64,000 nucleotides of DNA from Paracyclopina nana (lineage: Eukaryota; Arthropoda; Copepoda; Cyclopoida; Cyclopettidae): the NCBI GenBank assembly GCA_019096065.1, contig JAGUCH010000005.1, forward strand, positions 558,001 to 622,000, in the 5' to 3' direction. The first letter of the stretch is position 1. Each line of letters opens with the position of its first letter. Below are positions 42,601-53,700 of the stretch, in pieces. The translations under genes and the position numbers were made by a program. The notes below the pieces were generated by a model. The model worked only from the letters and a program-made list of their open reading frames with translations, was not told the origin of the DNA and searched no databases.

Positions 42601-45600
42601 TCTTGTACCACATGAAATGCTTGAACAACCCTAAGGGTGTTTCTACCCACACACTTTTAACAAAGGTTTTCAAGCTCTGATTACCTTTAAATTGAGCTGT
42701 TTGTCATTTAAGACAATTGAAGCTCAATTTCAATTTCAAAATGCCAGCAAAATCACTTTCAAGTAATTGAGTGCTTTTGCAAAAAAAAGTGAAAAAAATA
42801 GTGCTCTCAAGTTTCCTTTGTGTCTGACATCATTGCTAAGCAAACAATCATGATGAAAAAGAAAAACATGAACTTGAGCCTCTTGATCAAATATAAAATA
42901 TAAAAAAGCTCAAATTTCTTGCATCTTTTCCACTAAAGTGTGAGCAAAAATAAGTAGGATTTTGACAAAGTTTTTAGATTCTGAGTGAAAATAAACATAT
43001 TAACTGAAAAAGCCAAAAAAGCGGAAAAAAAGAGATAACATTTTGAAGAATAAATTCATTTCTTTTTTGATGTTGCAGTAAACTTTAATTATTTTTAAAT
43101 TGAATCAAATAAAATGAGTCATTTTTCAAGATAAAGTCTGAGTAAACATTAATGGGATTGCGAACTTTATGCTTTTATAGATAGAGCAACAGCAAAGTTC
43201 AAGGTCTGCTTTTTAGCATTAATTGGACTTATGCAACTTCTAATCACTAGAGTGGGCAAAAAATTGGCACCAATTAAAAACAAGTGTCAAATAAAGACAG
43301 AGCCAAATAAAAAAGAAGCAAATGAGAGCCCACCTCTTTTTCAAAAAGCTTATTGATGAAAGTGCTCAGTAATTTTAAGGCAGACAAAAGGGCTGATGCC
43401 AAATAAGTCAATCCATAAATAAAGCACACAAATTCATTGTTATTATTTCAAATAAGGGCCTGTCCAAAATGCAAAAAGTAACAATTTGTTGGTCCTTTAT
43501 TATTACTACAAAACTTGTTTACAACTAAGCAGATTCCTGTCAAAAAAAAACATGACTGATCCAACTTTTCTTGGCATGGAATAAAAAAATCAAATTTGAA
43601 ATTCAAATCAGGGCAGCATTTGTAAGCTAGCTCTCAAGCTTTGTGTTGCCCCAATGATTCAGCAAAAAATGGCAAATTGAACAAGCAAATAAAAAAAAGC
43701 CGTTTTCTTACCACTATTGATTCTCCTCATGGTTTTTTGCAAACTCAAACCAAAAGCAACTGAAGAAGGCGTGCAAAAAAACAACAATTCGCCATGATGT
43801 TGTGACTCGACTAAAGCAAAAAATCATGCAAAAATAAGCGTCTTTGAGAAAGAGTTTGGGAAACTTTGCACCCACTTTTCAATTGTCCACCATTGTCTTC
43901 AAGGCCACTCAAATTAGGCAGTCAAAATAGCTCGGTGGTTTTCCAAAGGGCTCTCCGCTCTCTCCCTCGGTTCGAGTCCCAGTGAGGCCAGAAAATGCTT
44001 GGAAACAATAACAAAGTTTTCAGATGGTGACAACAACAGAAAAAGCACTGATGCTACTACTACTGCTGTAGTAGACTGCAGCAAAACTGAGTGTAAAAAG
44101 TAAGGGTGGGAATGTGTGGGCTGCCCGGCCCGGCCAATTCGGCCCGTTCTGCCAAAGGGAGTCTGCTACAGCTTCAGCTGCTACAGCAGCCCCTTCTTGG
44201 TAGCGCAGCAAAGCTCACTTTTAAATACAGTGTTGCCAGATAGTTTTCACCGAGAAGAGGCCAAGATTTGCTGGAAAAACGCCACTTTAGCGGGAATTCT
44301 AGTTTGGCAAAATAATCTTAATTTTGTGCAAAAACGCGAAATTGAGGCAGAATTTGCTATTTTTTTAGGGAAAATTGCATTAACAATAAGTACAAAAGCT
44401 ATTTTTCTATTTTAATGGACAACAGTGAAAAAATTATTTTGGCCAAATTTTGGCAAAAATAATAATTAATAAAGTAATTAAGGAAAGAAGGCGCCAGTTT
44501 TTCTCGGAAACCGCCTGTATTTTGGCAAATAAGGCCATTTTCACCTTTTTTCATCTGATTAGACTGTATTAAAAAAAGGCCATTTTAGTGAGAAAAAGCC
44601 GCGTCTGGCAGCACTGTGGTTAACTTGAAGTGGCGCCATCACAAGTGCAGCGGACGTTTGGCAAACCATAGTGTCAACAAGAAGAAAATGCCCGACAGTG
44701 TGACCAGAAGAGAGCCGTCAAAGTGGCGTTTTTGGGGATTGCGGGCTGGTAGCACTGCAGCAATTAAAGCTGGGTGACCAGCTGATCTTTTATGCATGCT
44801 TGCTTCTTTTCTAGTTATGCATTCTGCAGATGTTAATGCAGTTTTTCGGCTATCTGGAATATCTCCAAGATAAAACTAGGGCTTTTTGTATCATACAATG
44901 AATCAGATAAAATCCATACAGACTCTAAATAAAAAGTAAGACATGTTGATGCAATTACTTGACAATGGTATTTCATTTTTCAGTTTTAAATAACTGGTAT
45001 CAAAAAGATAAAATCGAAATTATTGCACATATTAATGAAAATAATGAATTTCCCAAATAACTTTTTTTTGATATAATTATTTTCTTGTATTTTCACATTT
45101 GAAACACTATATATTTTCTAAGTAACCAAAAAATTTCACATCATTGGCCTCGTACCATATCTTGGTTATTTTGCGGAACAATCATTTTAGAGAGTCTCGC
45201 AACCTTTTAATCTGGTTTAGAATTTAATTCTTAGGCAACTCAGCCTTTAATTTTTTGGCTCATCATACTTTCAACATTCAGAAAAAATAACTTTTAATCT
45301 AAATTCTGCTTTAATGAGCAAAACATAACAAACCTGTTAATTTAAGAGAAAATATTTGTTTTCAACTATAAAGGTAGCCAATGCTTTTTGTTGGCCAGAG
45401 CAAAAAGGGAATTTTTTTTAGCTGGATAAAAAATAATTGTCAAGATCACATCTGGGTTTTTCCAAACTTTGGAATGGCGTCCGAAAATCCCGAAATTTCC
45501 AGTAGTACGCTTTTATTTCCAAGCGTAGCAATTCCCATGAGGCTTTTTGTAATCCCATCTCAGCCGTCTTCCACGGGGCACTTAAATTCCGCGAACGCGT

Positions 45601-45758
45601 GCTTGACCCGCGCGCCCTCACACTGGTCACGTCAGCTGACTTAATCAACAGTTTCAGTCAACTGCCAGCCGTTTGACCACAAGGATTTTTCGAGGAAACA
45701 GTCCAGCAAAACGCTCCAATTTTCGGGTAAATGAGTACAGTTGGACTAATTGGAGGCC
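39642..45758. other. 6-kb non-coding spacer between Caskin and the repeat membrane protein
   Basis: AT-rich, with no convincing exon. A minus-strand ATG followed by a good donor (ATGAGGAGAATCAATAGTG|GTAAGA, near 43712-43730) could be an alternative Caskin first exon, but its phase does not fit exon 2. A tRNA-like B box (GGTTCGAGTCCC) lies at 43968-43979 without a clear acceptor stem. GCACAGTGG motifs occur near 39642, 40035, 41611 and 41735. The final 150 bp are CpG-rich and probably the next gene's promoter. Confidence 0.45.
41611..41745. repeat. Inverted pair of the GTGCACAGTGGATTATT motif
   Basis: GTGCACAGTGGATTATT begins at 41611 and its inverse TTAATCCACTGTGCA ends at 41745. Similar pairs lie at 53672-53752, 56110-56257 and 59672-59844. 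Confidence 0.6.
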
Positions 45759-46955
45759 ATGGCTCCCTATTTGGCGGAAAATGGCGTGATGTGCGAGGTC
45801 ATGGCGCCTTGGCAAACCGGCCTTTTAATCATCTTTGGCCTGGCCTTTCTCATCATCCTGTTTTTGTGCTGCTGCAAGAGCGAGGCTGAACATTACGACC
45901 AAATTGTCCTCGCTTCAGCCAAAATTTCGCCTAGACAGCCCATCATCAACAATCCATGCGGCCAATGCAGTCCATTATCCAGCTTCCACAGTTGTGGTCA
46001 CTCAAGTGGTCACATGGACCACTACCTTTGTGGTCACCTTGGCTCGAGTGGTCAGAGTGGTCTTCGCAGGTCTTTTAACCACCACAGCCAATGTGGCTTC
46101 AACGCGGACAGCCAGCACAATTTGACCACTGGTGGTCAAAGTGGTCAGAGTGGCCATGACCACGATAGCCATTGTGGTTGCGATGATGTCCGACCAAGTA
46201 CTAGCAGTGGTCTAGGTGACCACCATAGAACCATGAGTAGTGGTCAGAGTGGTCATTCCTTAAAGAGTGGCCACAGTGGCCCAAGTGGTCACTTACCTTA
46301 TGACCACATTGGCCATTGTGCTTGCAACGACATTCGACTCAACTCTGGAAGTGTTACGAGTGGTTGCAGCTCAATTCAACATTGTGGACCAAGTGGCCAT
46401 TTTTGTCACAGTGGCCAAAGTGGTCACTTTCCATATAACCACATTGGCCATTGTGGTTGCAACGACATTCAACCAACCACAAGCAGCGTCCTGAGTGGTT
46501 ACGATGGAGTGGATTTTCAACATGGCCACTGTGGACACAGTGGTCATCGCAAACAGTCTTACCAAAGTAGCCACAGTGGTCAGAGTGGTCGCCTTAGCAA
46601 TGGTGGTAGAAAGCACTCCTTCAGTGGTCGAATTAATGCCAACCGGAGTGGACAATGTGGTCGTTACCATTCCTGCAGTGCAAGCCACAGTGGGAAAAGT
46701 GGTCGCAAAATGGGCCACAGTACTGACAGTGGTCGCATTCATTTCAACCAAGTTAGCCACAGTGGATCATTGTCTACAGTGAGCAGCAATGGAAGTGGGA
46801 ATGGTACCAGGCGACTCAAGAGCATTTTCATGACTGTTCGGGCTGTCATTAACCAACAGAGTACAAACAAGGATGACTTAATTTTTGAGCCCGAAGAATT
46901 GGAGGAACAGCAAGAGACCACTGGCCTTTTGGCCTCAGCCAAGGCCAGATCGTGA
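45759..46955 (+). CDS. Membrane protein with long Ser-Gly-His/Gln repeat tail
   Basis: A single open frame of 398 codons starts at ATG 45759. An ATG at 45732 is in another frame and ends after about 60 codons. One hydrophobic helix lies at about residues 18-41 (TGLLIIFGLAFLIILFLCCC) with a short N-terminal part, so a single-pass protein with the bulk on one side. Residues about 70-330 are imperfect repeats of SGHSGQSG and NHIGHCGCND. They are written as AGTGGTCA/AGTGGCCA repeats at the DNA level, which keeps other frames open. The C-terminus is acidic (LIFEPEELEEQQETTGLLAS). AATAAA is at 47036-47041. No homologous family was recognised; the Cys/His content could bind metal, but that is speculation. 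Confidence 0.65.
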   Translation: MAPYLAENGVMCEVMAPWQTGLLIIFGLAFLIILFLCCCKSEAEHYDQIVLASAKISPRQPIINNPCGQCSPLSSFHSCGHSSGHMDHYLCGHLGSSGQSGLRRSFNHHSQCGFNADSQHNLTTGGQSGQSGHDHDSHCGCDDVRPSTSSGLGDHHRTMSSGQSGHSLKSGHSGPSGHLPYDHIGHCACNDIRLNSGSVTSGCSSIQHCGPSGHFCHSGQSGHFPYNHIGHCGCNDIQPTTSSVLSGYDGVDFQHGHCGHSGHRKQSYQSSHSGQSGRLSNGGRKHSFSGRINANRSGQCGRYHSCSASHSGKSGRKMGHSTDSGRIHFNQVSHSGSLSTVSSNGSGNGTRRLKSIFMTVRAVINQQSTNKDDLIFEPEELEEQQETTGLLASAKARS

Positions 46956-47245
46956 GAAAAATATTCGAAAAAAGCCATAAATGGCTAGGAATATTGAATG
47001 TATAACTTTGACTTAACATCCAACTAAAAAACAAGAATAAACTAACAGTACTTTATAAATTGCTCTCAATCTTACTTTTATGAAAATTTTATGGCGAGAT
47101 GTACAAATGAGCACCTTTGATCAGCTTTGAGCTTTCAGGCAAAATCTGGCTCAAAATAGTGCTTTAAAACTGGAAGTAAAGCTAAGCGTTGACGAATTTT
47201 AGAAGGTTTTAGCGATGGCATTCAGGGAGTATTAGTAGCCGACAA

Positions 47246-47421
47246 AGCACAAAGAAGGATGACTTAATTTTCGAGCCCGAAGAGTTGGAGAAACAGCAAG
47301 AGACCACTGGCCCTTTGGCCTCAGCCAAGGCCAGATCGTGAGAAAAATATTCAAAAAAAGCCACAAGTGGTCAGGAATATTGAACGTTTAATTTTGACTG
47401 TATCCAAAACAACGAGAATAA
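47246..47421 (+). pseudogene. Partial duplicate of the 3' end of the repeat membrane protein gene
   Basis: This segment repeats about 46862-47042 with about 85 percent identity: the last 30 codons, the stop, and the 3' untranslated part up to the AATAAA. It still reads DDLIFEPEELEKQQETTG in frame but has no upstream exon, so it is a truncated tandem copy. Confidence 0.85.
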
Positions 47422-47753
47422 ATTAAAAATAAATAGCAGCAAAATGTTTTTTGTTAGTGAAGTGCACATGGGAGGAAAGGGGGGAGATTGTAGTTGTTGT
47501 TGTTTTTTGAAAGAGACTTTGTAGTATTCATACAAAAAAGCGAAATTCAGGCAGTCTTGCGTAAGTAACATTGTAATCATGATTCAGCTTTCATGCATCA
47601 GGGGAAAAAAAGGGATCACAGGTTCTCATATAATGATAAATATTGGTATTTGTATTAAGGCCCTTCTGAAATAGTTCAATCTTGTTCGTTCCATTCAGGT
47701 ACTCCAGTCTTTCTCTCAGTACATTCACCCTTAGCAAAATGATGGCACAAAAA

Positions 47754-50700
47754 TTAGTTATTATGCTGGCACTGAGGTCCATCGAAGGGCCAGTTGCAGG
47801 CGGTGATGCCAGTGTCGTATCCCAGGACAATGGGACAGGGGAACACATGCAGGGTGTACTTTTCCACCCATTTGTCCCAATAGCATTCGTAGAACTTGTC
47901 GCAGTCGGTCGGATGCCTGAAGAGGCCAGGGCGGTCGCAAACCTCAGGACCGATGGTGTCGTTGAAATTCCGGAACCCTCCAGGGCCAAACTTGTTCCAA
48001 TCACTGCCCTGGAATTTGTTGAGCACTGCAGGCTTCTTGGGACTCGGCCTGGTTACAGAGGTCACAGCCTGGTTCAATTCAGGTTTCGAGCCCTCAAAGC
48101 GACTGAATTCCCGGCCTCCACGGCCATCTTGAGCGGGGCGTCCTCCATTTGAGCCATTTGGTCCTGCCTGTCCAAATCCTGATCCTGAACCGTTAGGTCC
48201 TGGCCTTCCAGGTTGTCCAAAACCGGATCCAGAACCATTGGGTCCTGGCCTTCCAGGTTGTCCAAAACCGGATCCTGAGCCGTTAGGTCCTGGCCTTCCA
48301 GGCTGTCCAAATCCTGATCCTGAACCGTTAGGTCCTGGCCTTCCAGGCTGTCCAAAACCGGATCCTGAGCCGTTAGGTCCTGGCCTTCCAGGCTGTCCAA
48401 ATCCTGATCCAGAACCATTAGGTCCTGGTCTTCCAGGCTGTCCTGATCCACTAGGTCCTGGTCTTCCCGATCCTGAGCCATTAGGGCCAATGCTAGTTCC
48501 TGCTCCGTTAGGTCCTGGCCTTCCAGCACCTGATCCAAAAGCACTTGGTCCAGGCCTTCCGGAACCTGATCCAAAAGCGCTTGGTCCAGGCCTTCCGGAG
48601 CCTGATCCGAAAGCGCTTGGACCTGGCCTTCCGGCATTAGATCCTGATCCAAGGGTGCTGCTGGGTCCTTGAGGAGGCAGAAGTGGCCTGGGAGCAGAGT
48701 TTCCAGAGTTGAAAGCGACAAAAGGCTTAGGCCTGGCCCCGCCTTGAGGCGTAAATCTTCCAGAGTTCCGGAAAGCCTCCGGTCCATTCACCGAGTTGGG
48801 TCCATTGCTCAAAGTAGCTGAGGAGAATCCGGAAGGAATAACTGAGGCCACTTCTTTCTGCTGCTGAGGTCTCTGATGAGGCTGATCCACAGGCTTGAAT
48901 CCATACTCAATTTCTGAAGGCTTCAACTGGCCAGCATAAGCAGGGCTCTGGTATCTCTTGGGCTCTCTGGGCTCATCATCAACCGTTGGAGGTTTGAAGC
49001 CTCCATACTCGATTTTGGGAGCCTTGAATTTGCTCCTTTCTTCCTCTGAAGGATAGGCAGGTTTCCTTTCAGGCAATTCCAGGGGATTGGAAGGGACAGG
49101 ATAGTTGTAGCCACCATTATCGCCCAAAGGCTGTTCATAAGAGGGTGCAGGTGTATAGGCAGGTGCATAGCTGGGGGATGGGGAAGGAGCATAACTTGGA
49201 GCATGTGTAGGTGCATAGCTGGGAGCATAGCTTGGTGCATAGGTGGAAGCAACAAAAGGCTTGAGAGTAGGTTGGTAAGCAGGTGTGGTGGGGCTGTAGG
49301 CAGGTGTAACTGGGGCATAGGTGGAAGAGGGATAGCTGGCAGGTACGGCATTGACTTCACCTGGGTACGTCAAGGGGTTGGAAGGAACTGGATAATTGTA
49401 TCCTCCACTAGTGGAAGAGGGATAGGCAACAGGGGCAGGTGTAACCGGGGCATAGGTTGAAGGCACTCCATAGGCAGGTGTAACTGGGGCATAGGTTGAA
49501 GTCACTCCATAGGCAGGTGTGACTGGGGCATAGGTTGAGGAGACTCCATAAGCTGGCGAAGGAGCAGGTGTATCGGGCCTATAGGTTGTTGAAGAAATAC
49601 CATGAGGCTCAACATAGTTGGCACCTGAGTCTGCACCTGGCAGGAATCCAGAGTCAGCATCATGAGACAGGGCAATGCCTGCTCCTGGCTGCCTGGTGGG
49701 TAGAACCAGGGGTTGGCAGGAACTGGGTAAGCGTATCCCTCAGACTCATCATCTTCAGGGTAGTAAGGGAGTCTTCATAGTTGGGCTCATAGGGCTCATA
49801 AGGTTCTTCGGGGTAAGCGGGGCTGCTGCTGACATAAGCAGGTGCAGCAGTGGAAGAAGGACTGGCATAGCCAGGAGTAGTTGAGGCATATCCAGGCAAA
49901 GCTTGACCACCCCTGAATGTCTCAATTCCAGCCTCATTAATGAACCCATTCCCATTGATGGTGAGTTCAGGGGACTCACAGTTGGTACATTCGAAGGACC
50001 CAGAGGGTAACACCGGTTGTCTGGCTGGATTGTTTGACTTGAAGGATCCAGGCTGGGTGAAGAACTTGCCAGAGTCAGGTGCAGCACCTGCACCCCCATG
50101 GCCTCCAGGCAACTTGCCAGAGCTGGGAGGGGGACGCCTATGGGGCAAACCGTTATTCGGTCTGGCATTGCCTGCGAAAGCTTTGCCATCCCTGACAGGT
50201 GCACCTAGGGCACCTGCCCCTCCACAGGCAGGCACAAGCCAGGGCCAGTTACACATGAGATTCTCCTCGTCAAAAGCCAGACCGAATGGGCACCTGAACT
50301 CATAGTGGGTGAGACTGCCATCCTTGCTATGAGCCAGGCAAGCAAAGAACCACCTGCAGTTTTCGGGGTCAACGAAATAGCCTTCAGCACTGCATACATA
50401 GGGATTCCTGGGGACTGGCCTGATTTCTGAGCTGCCATCGCAGGGCGTGGCCTGGGCAGGCCAAACGCACACCTCCCACCGGTCATCGAAGACCAGACCG
50501 GTAGGGCAACCGTATTCGAAGATGGTGTAGTCGTTTTCGTACTGGTTGAACTTGACACACCTGTAGAACTGGGAGCAATCCTGGGGATGCCTGTAGTAGC
50601 CCTGACGCGTGCATTCCAGGGTGGTTTCAGAGTTCTCCCTGATCCCAGTGATCCTACCCTCCCTGTCGACAACCCGGACAATCCGGTAAGGCGAAACGTT

Positions 50701-53700
50701 GACCCCGACAGGGCTCAGGGTTTGCGGAGAGGCCACCAGGTCCTGTTCCAGGCTGTGGACAACCAGCTGCCTGGGCTTCCTGTCCAGCTTGGTCATGGTC
50801 TTGAAAATGGCCTTGAGTAGCGAGTATTCGCCTTGGCCACAGAGGTTGTCGACATCATCAGCATCGATACTGAACAGGCCCACTCCTCCCAAATTCCGGA
50901 GAATGGCATACTTGGTCTTGATTGTCAGGCTGGTGGCATCATCAAAGGCCATCCAGGCATCAGTATCAAAAGCATAGGGTCCAGTCAAGTCCTCTTCCCT
51001 TTCCACAGTCCAATTGCCCTTTTTGAGCACCTTACAAACCTGAAAGCACAAAATATGCATTATTACCTTTAAGTGGAAATCATAAAGATCCCATTTTCTT
51101 TGTAGGCTTACTTGTTGGTAAGTGAATTGTGATGGCTTTCCAATGCTGGCTGAGCCTGGAGTGTTTCTGGAGCCTTCCAAAAGGTTGAATTTGCTTCCCT
51201 TGGCTGATCCAGACAAAATGATCTTCTCCTCCTCAGCTCCCAGACTGATGACAATATCAAGCAAGGAGTCCTTGGAAACAAAAATGGTTCTTAAATCTAT
51301 GTTTTATTTGTATTTTTAAATTTCTTACTGTGTTTTCAATGTCAGACACACCCATGAGTCGACTGTGATGGTAAGTGACATTGTTGCTGGGTGAGGTGAA
51401 ATTGTGGGTTTGCAAAGTGTAGTAGCTCACAAATCTATTGCAGAAGGCATAGTAATTAGTTTTATGGGTTGGAGTGCAGTTTAAATTGGGGTTATTTAAC
51501 CTGTTGAGCATCTTGAAGTCATAGCCTTCAACTAGGAACTCCGGAATGGGTGAGAGTCTGACAAAGACCAAAAATCCTTCCTCCTCTTGCTTCTCACTCA
51601 GCACCTGATCCACAAGGGACTGAAGGTCAGCGAGGTCCTCGAAATCAAGGCCAAAACCAAGGTCATCAAGGCCAGAATATTGACGAGCTTCAAAGAAACA
51701 AAAATTAATACAAGACTAATCATAAAACGAGTACTTATGTGACGCATAATTTAATTTAGGCAATTTTGTAGCAAATTTTTTTGGCGGAATAACAAATGAA
51801 ATTCAAAGCAATCATTAATGAGACTTGCTGTGAAGCTCATCATCTCACTTTCAGTTTGCGAAACTGAAACACGTCCAATATTGTAAAAAAGGCGATATTC
51901 ATCATAAACATGAGTATTTTAGGTACGATAGGGCTCAGTGTTTTGTGTGGGCTTAGGGCTGAGGGTGGTTGAGGGCTCGGGGCAAAAAAGGGCTCAGGGG
52001 CAGATTTTTTTTACCTCTCGACCGGACTCGTTTTTTGACCACGATAACTTTGGAGCCTCCATCAACCTCAGTCCTATTTTGTGAGTGTAGCAGTAGCAAG
52101 CCAGAGGTCGCCCTCTGCTGCGCCGTCTCACCTTGCTTGACTTCTTCTTCACTTGGGATCGACTCCTCAGTGTCCTGCTCTAGTAGCTCGCTGCAAAATT
52201 CCATTTTAGCACGAAATGGGATGGAGGTTTTTGGAGAAGGGGAATAATGAAAAGAGAGAGAGAGACACACACTTTAGGTCCAATGTTGAGCTAAGCAAGG
52301 TCAGTCTCAAGATCAATTTTAGAAGCTAGGGACAGAGAAGAAAGCCAAGGAAGAGCAGTCGATTTTGGGCGAATGAGATCAGCTGAATTTCTTGTCAACT
52401 CAAATAACTCAGGTTTTGCATGTCAAGTTTTGCTCCAATTTTACCGCTCTGTGATCATGGTGGTGGCTTCAATGTCTTCCAAAAGATCTTGGTCATCATC
52501 AGCCTCTCTGGTTGGCCTGATCAGCCTTTGCCTGGCTCTCCTGGTGACAACTTCCTCACCCACAGCAATTTTGATTTGCTGAAAATTTCAAGCATTTTTC
52601 AATTGCAAAAATGAAAATACTTAAAAAATTTAATTTGCTTTAAATTATGATCTAAGTAGATCTTACTCTGGCGTAACGGATCAGCTTGATTCGATCCTTT
52701 TTGCCGCCCTCCAAAACTGGCCACTCCCAGTCGATTTCAACGCCATCTATGAGCCCATCTCTGTAATGCCTATTGATGGACTTGGTAAGGTTGGATAAGC
52801 TCTCGACATCAGTGATGAAGTCGGAAAAAGTGGAAGCATCGATGCTTTCTCCTCCCATCGAAGCGATCAGCTTCAACCGAGGATTCTTGGCCTTCAAGGC
52901 CTCAAGGTCAGAGACAATATCTGAAAATTGGAAAAAATATGCAAATGTGTAAAATTACAGCACTCGCAGGCTCGGGCTAGTAAAGCTGTACTCGTGTTTT
53001 CCCATTTTAAAATCCTCACTCAGCTAGATATGAATATATATTTTCAGTTTTGAAAACTGAATGAGAAATGAAGAGAGGGACATCCAGTCTCATGAATTGT
53101 TGCTATAAGTGTCATTTGAAAAAGTGCCAAAAATATTTTTTACGAAAATATTTTAAAGCATCGTTCACGCTTTGTAAATTTGCTATTGGTAAACAAAGTA
53201 ACCTAAGAAATGCGGTTTTTTTCAGCAAGAAAACTTTCCAAAGTAATGTTAAAATAATATTGAATAAAAATAGCAATTTAAAAATGTTCACAATTTTGCT
53301 AGGAATTTTTTTTTTGGAATGTCACAGAAAATGGAAAATCCTTCTTTTACAGTCTGAGGTCAAAAGCTATTTTGACACTTTCTTTATTCTCCTTTTTTGT
53401 GCCTTCATTCTTTGTGGCCGAAATTTGCAAAGCTTTTGTACAAAAGATTTGTTATCTTGAATGCTAAAAGGTTATGATGATGTAGCAATCAGGCATTTTT
53501 GAGGCTATTTTTTATTGGTAGTGCCATAAGGTTTCAGTGTAAGGTCACAGAATGTTAAATGAAGAACTCGATAAATCAGGGCCAACTTCCTGGTGCAATC
53601 GATTTTTAACACACTTTTGGCCCAGTGTGCATATCAAAATCGAATAATCTCATTTTACACCATTCACACAAGTGCACAGTGGGCTGAAATTCAACATTGA

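Noticed and set aside
43928..43990. tRNA-like sequence with TAGCTCGGTGG and GGTTCGAGTCCC
   Set aside because: No D-stem partner and no acceptor stem; at most a tRNA-derived relic.
44688..44777. Small frame starting MPDSVTRREPSKWRFWG
   Set aside because: Only about 30 codons and no conserved context; cannot be separated from chance.
46371..46760. Antisense and alternative frames in the Ser-Gly-His repeat gene
   Set aside because: Thr/Val/Ala-rich readings of the same short repeat.
48074..48787. 237-codon alternative frame over the Gly-rich part of the chitinase-like gene
   Set aside because: It is the repeat read in another frame; the CBM14-linked frame is the conserved one.
53068..53460. 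130-codon plus-strand frame in the chitinase-like intron
   Set aside because: Lys/Phe-rich AT-driven composition, antisense to the gene, no domain and no splice support.
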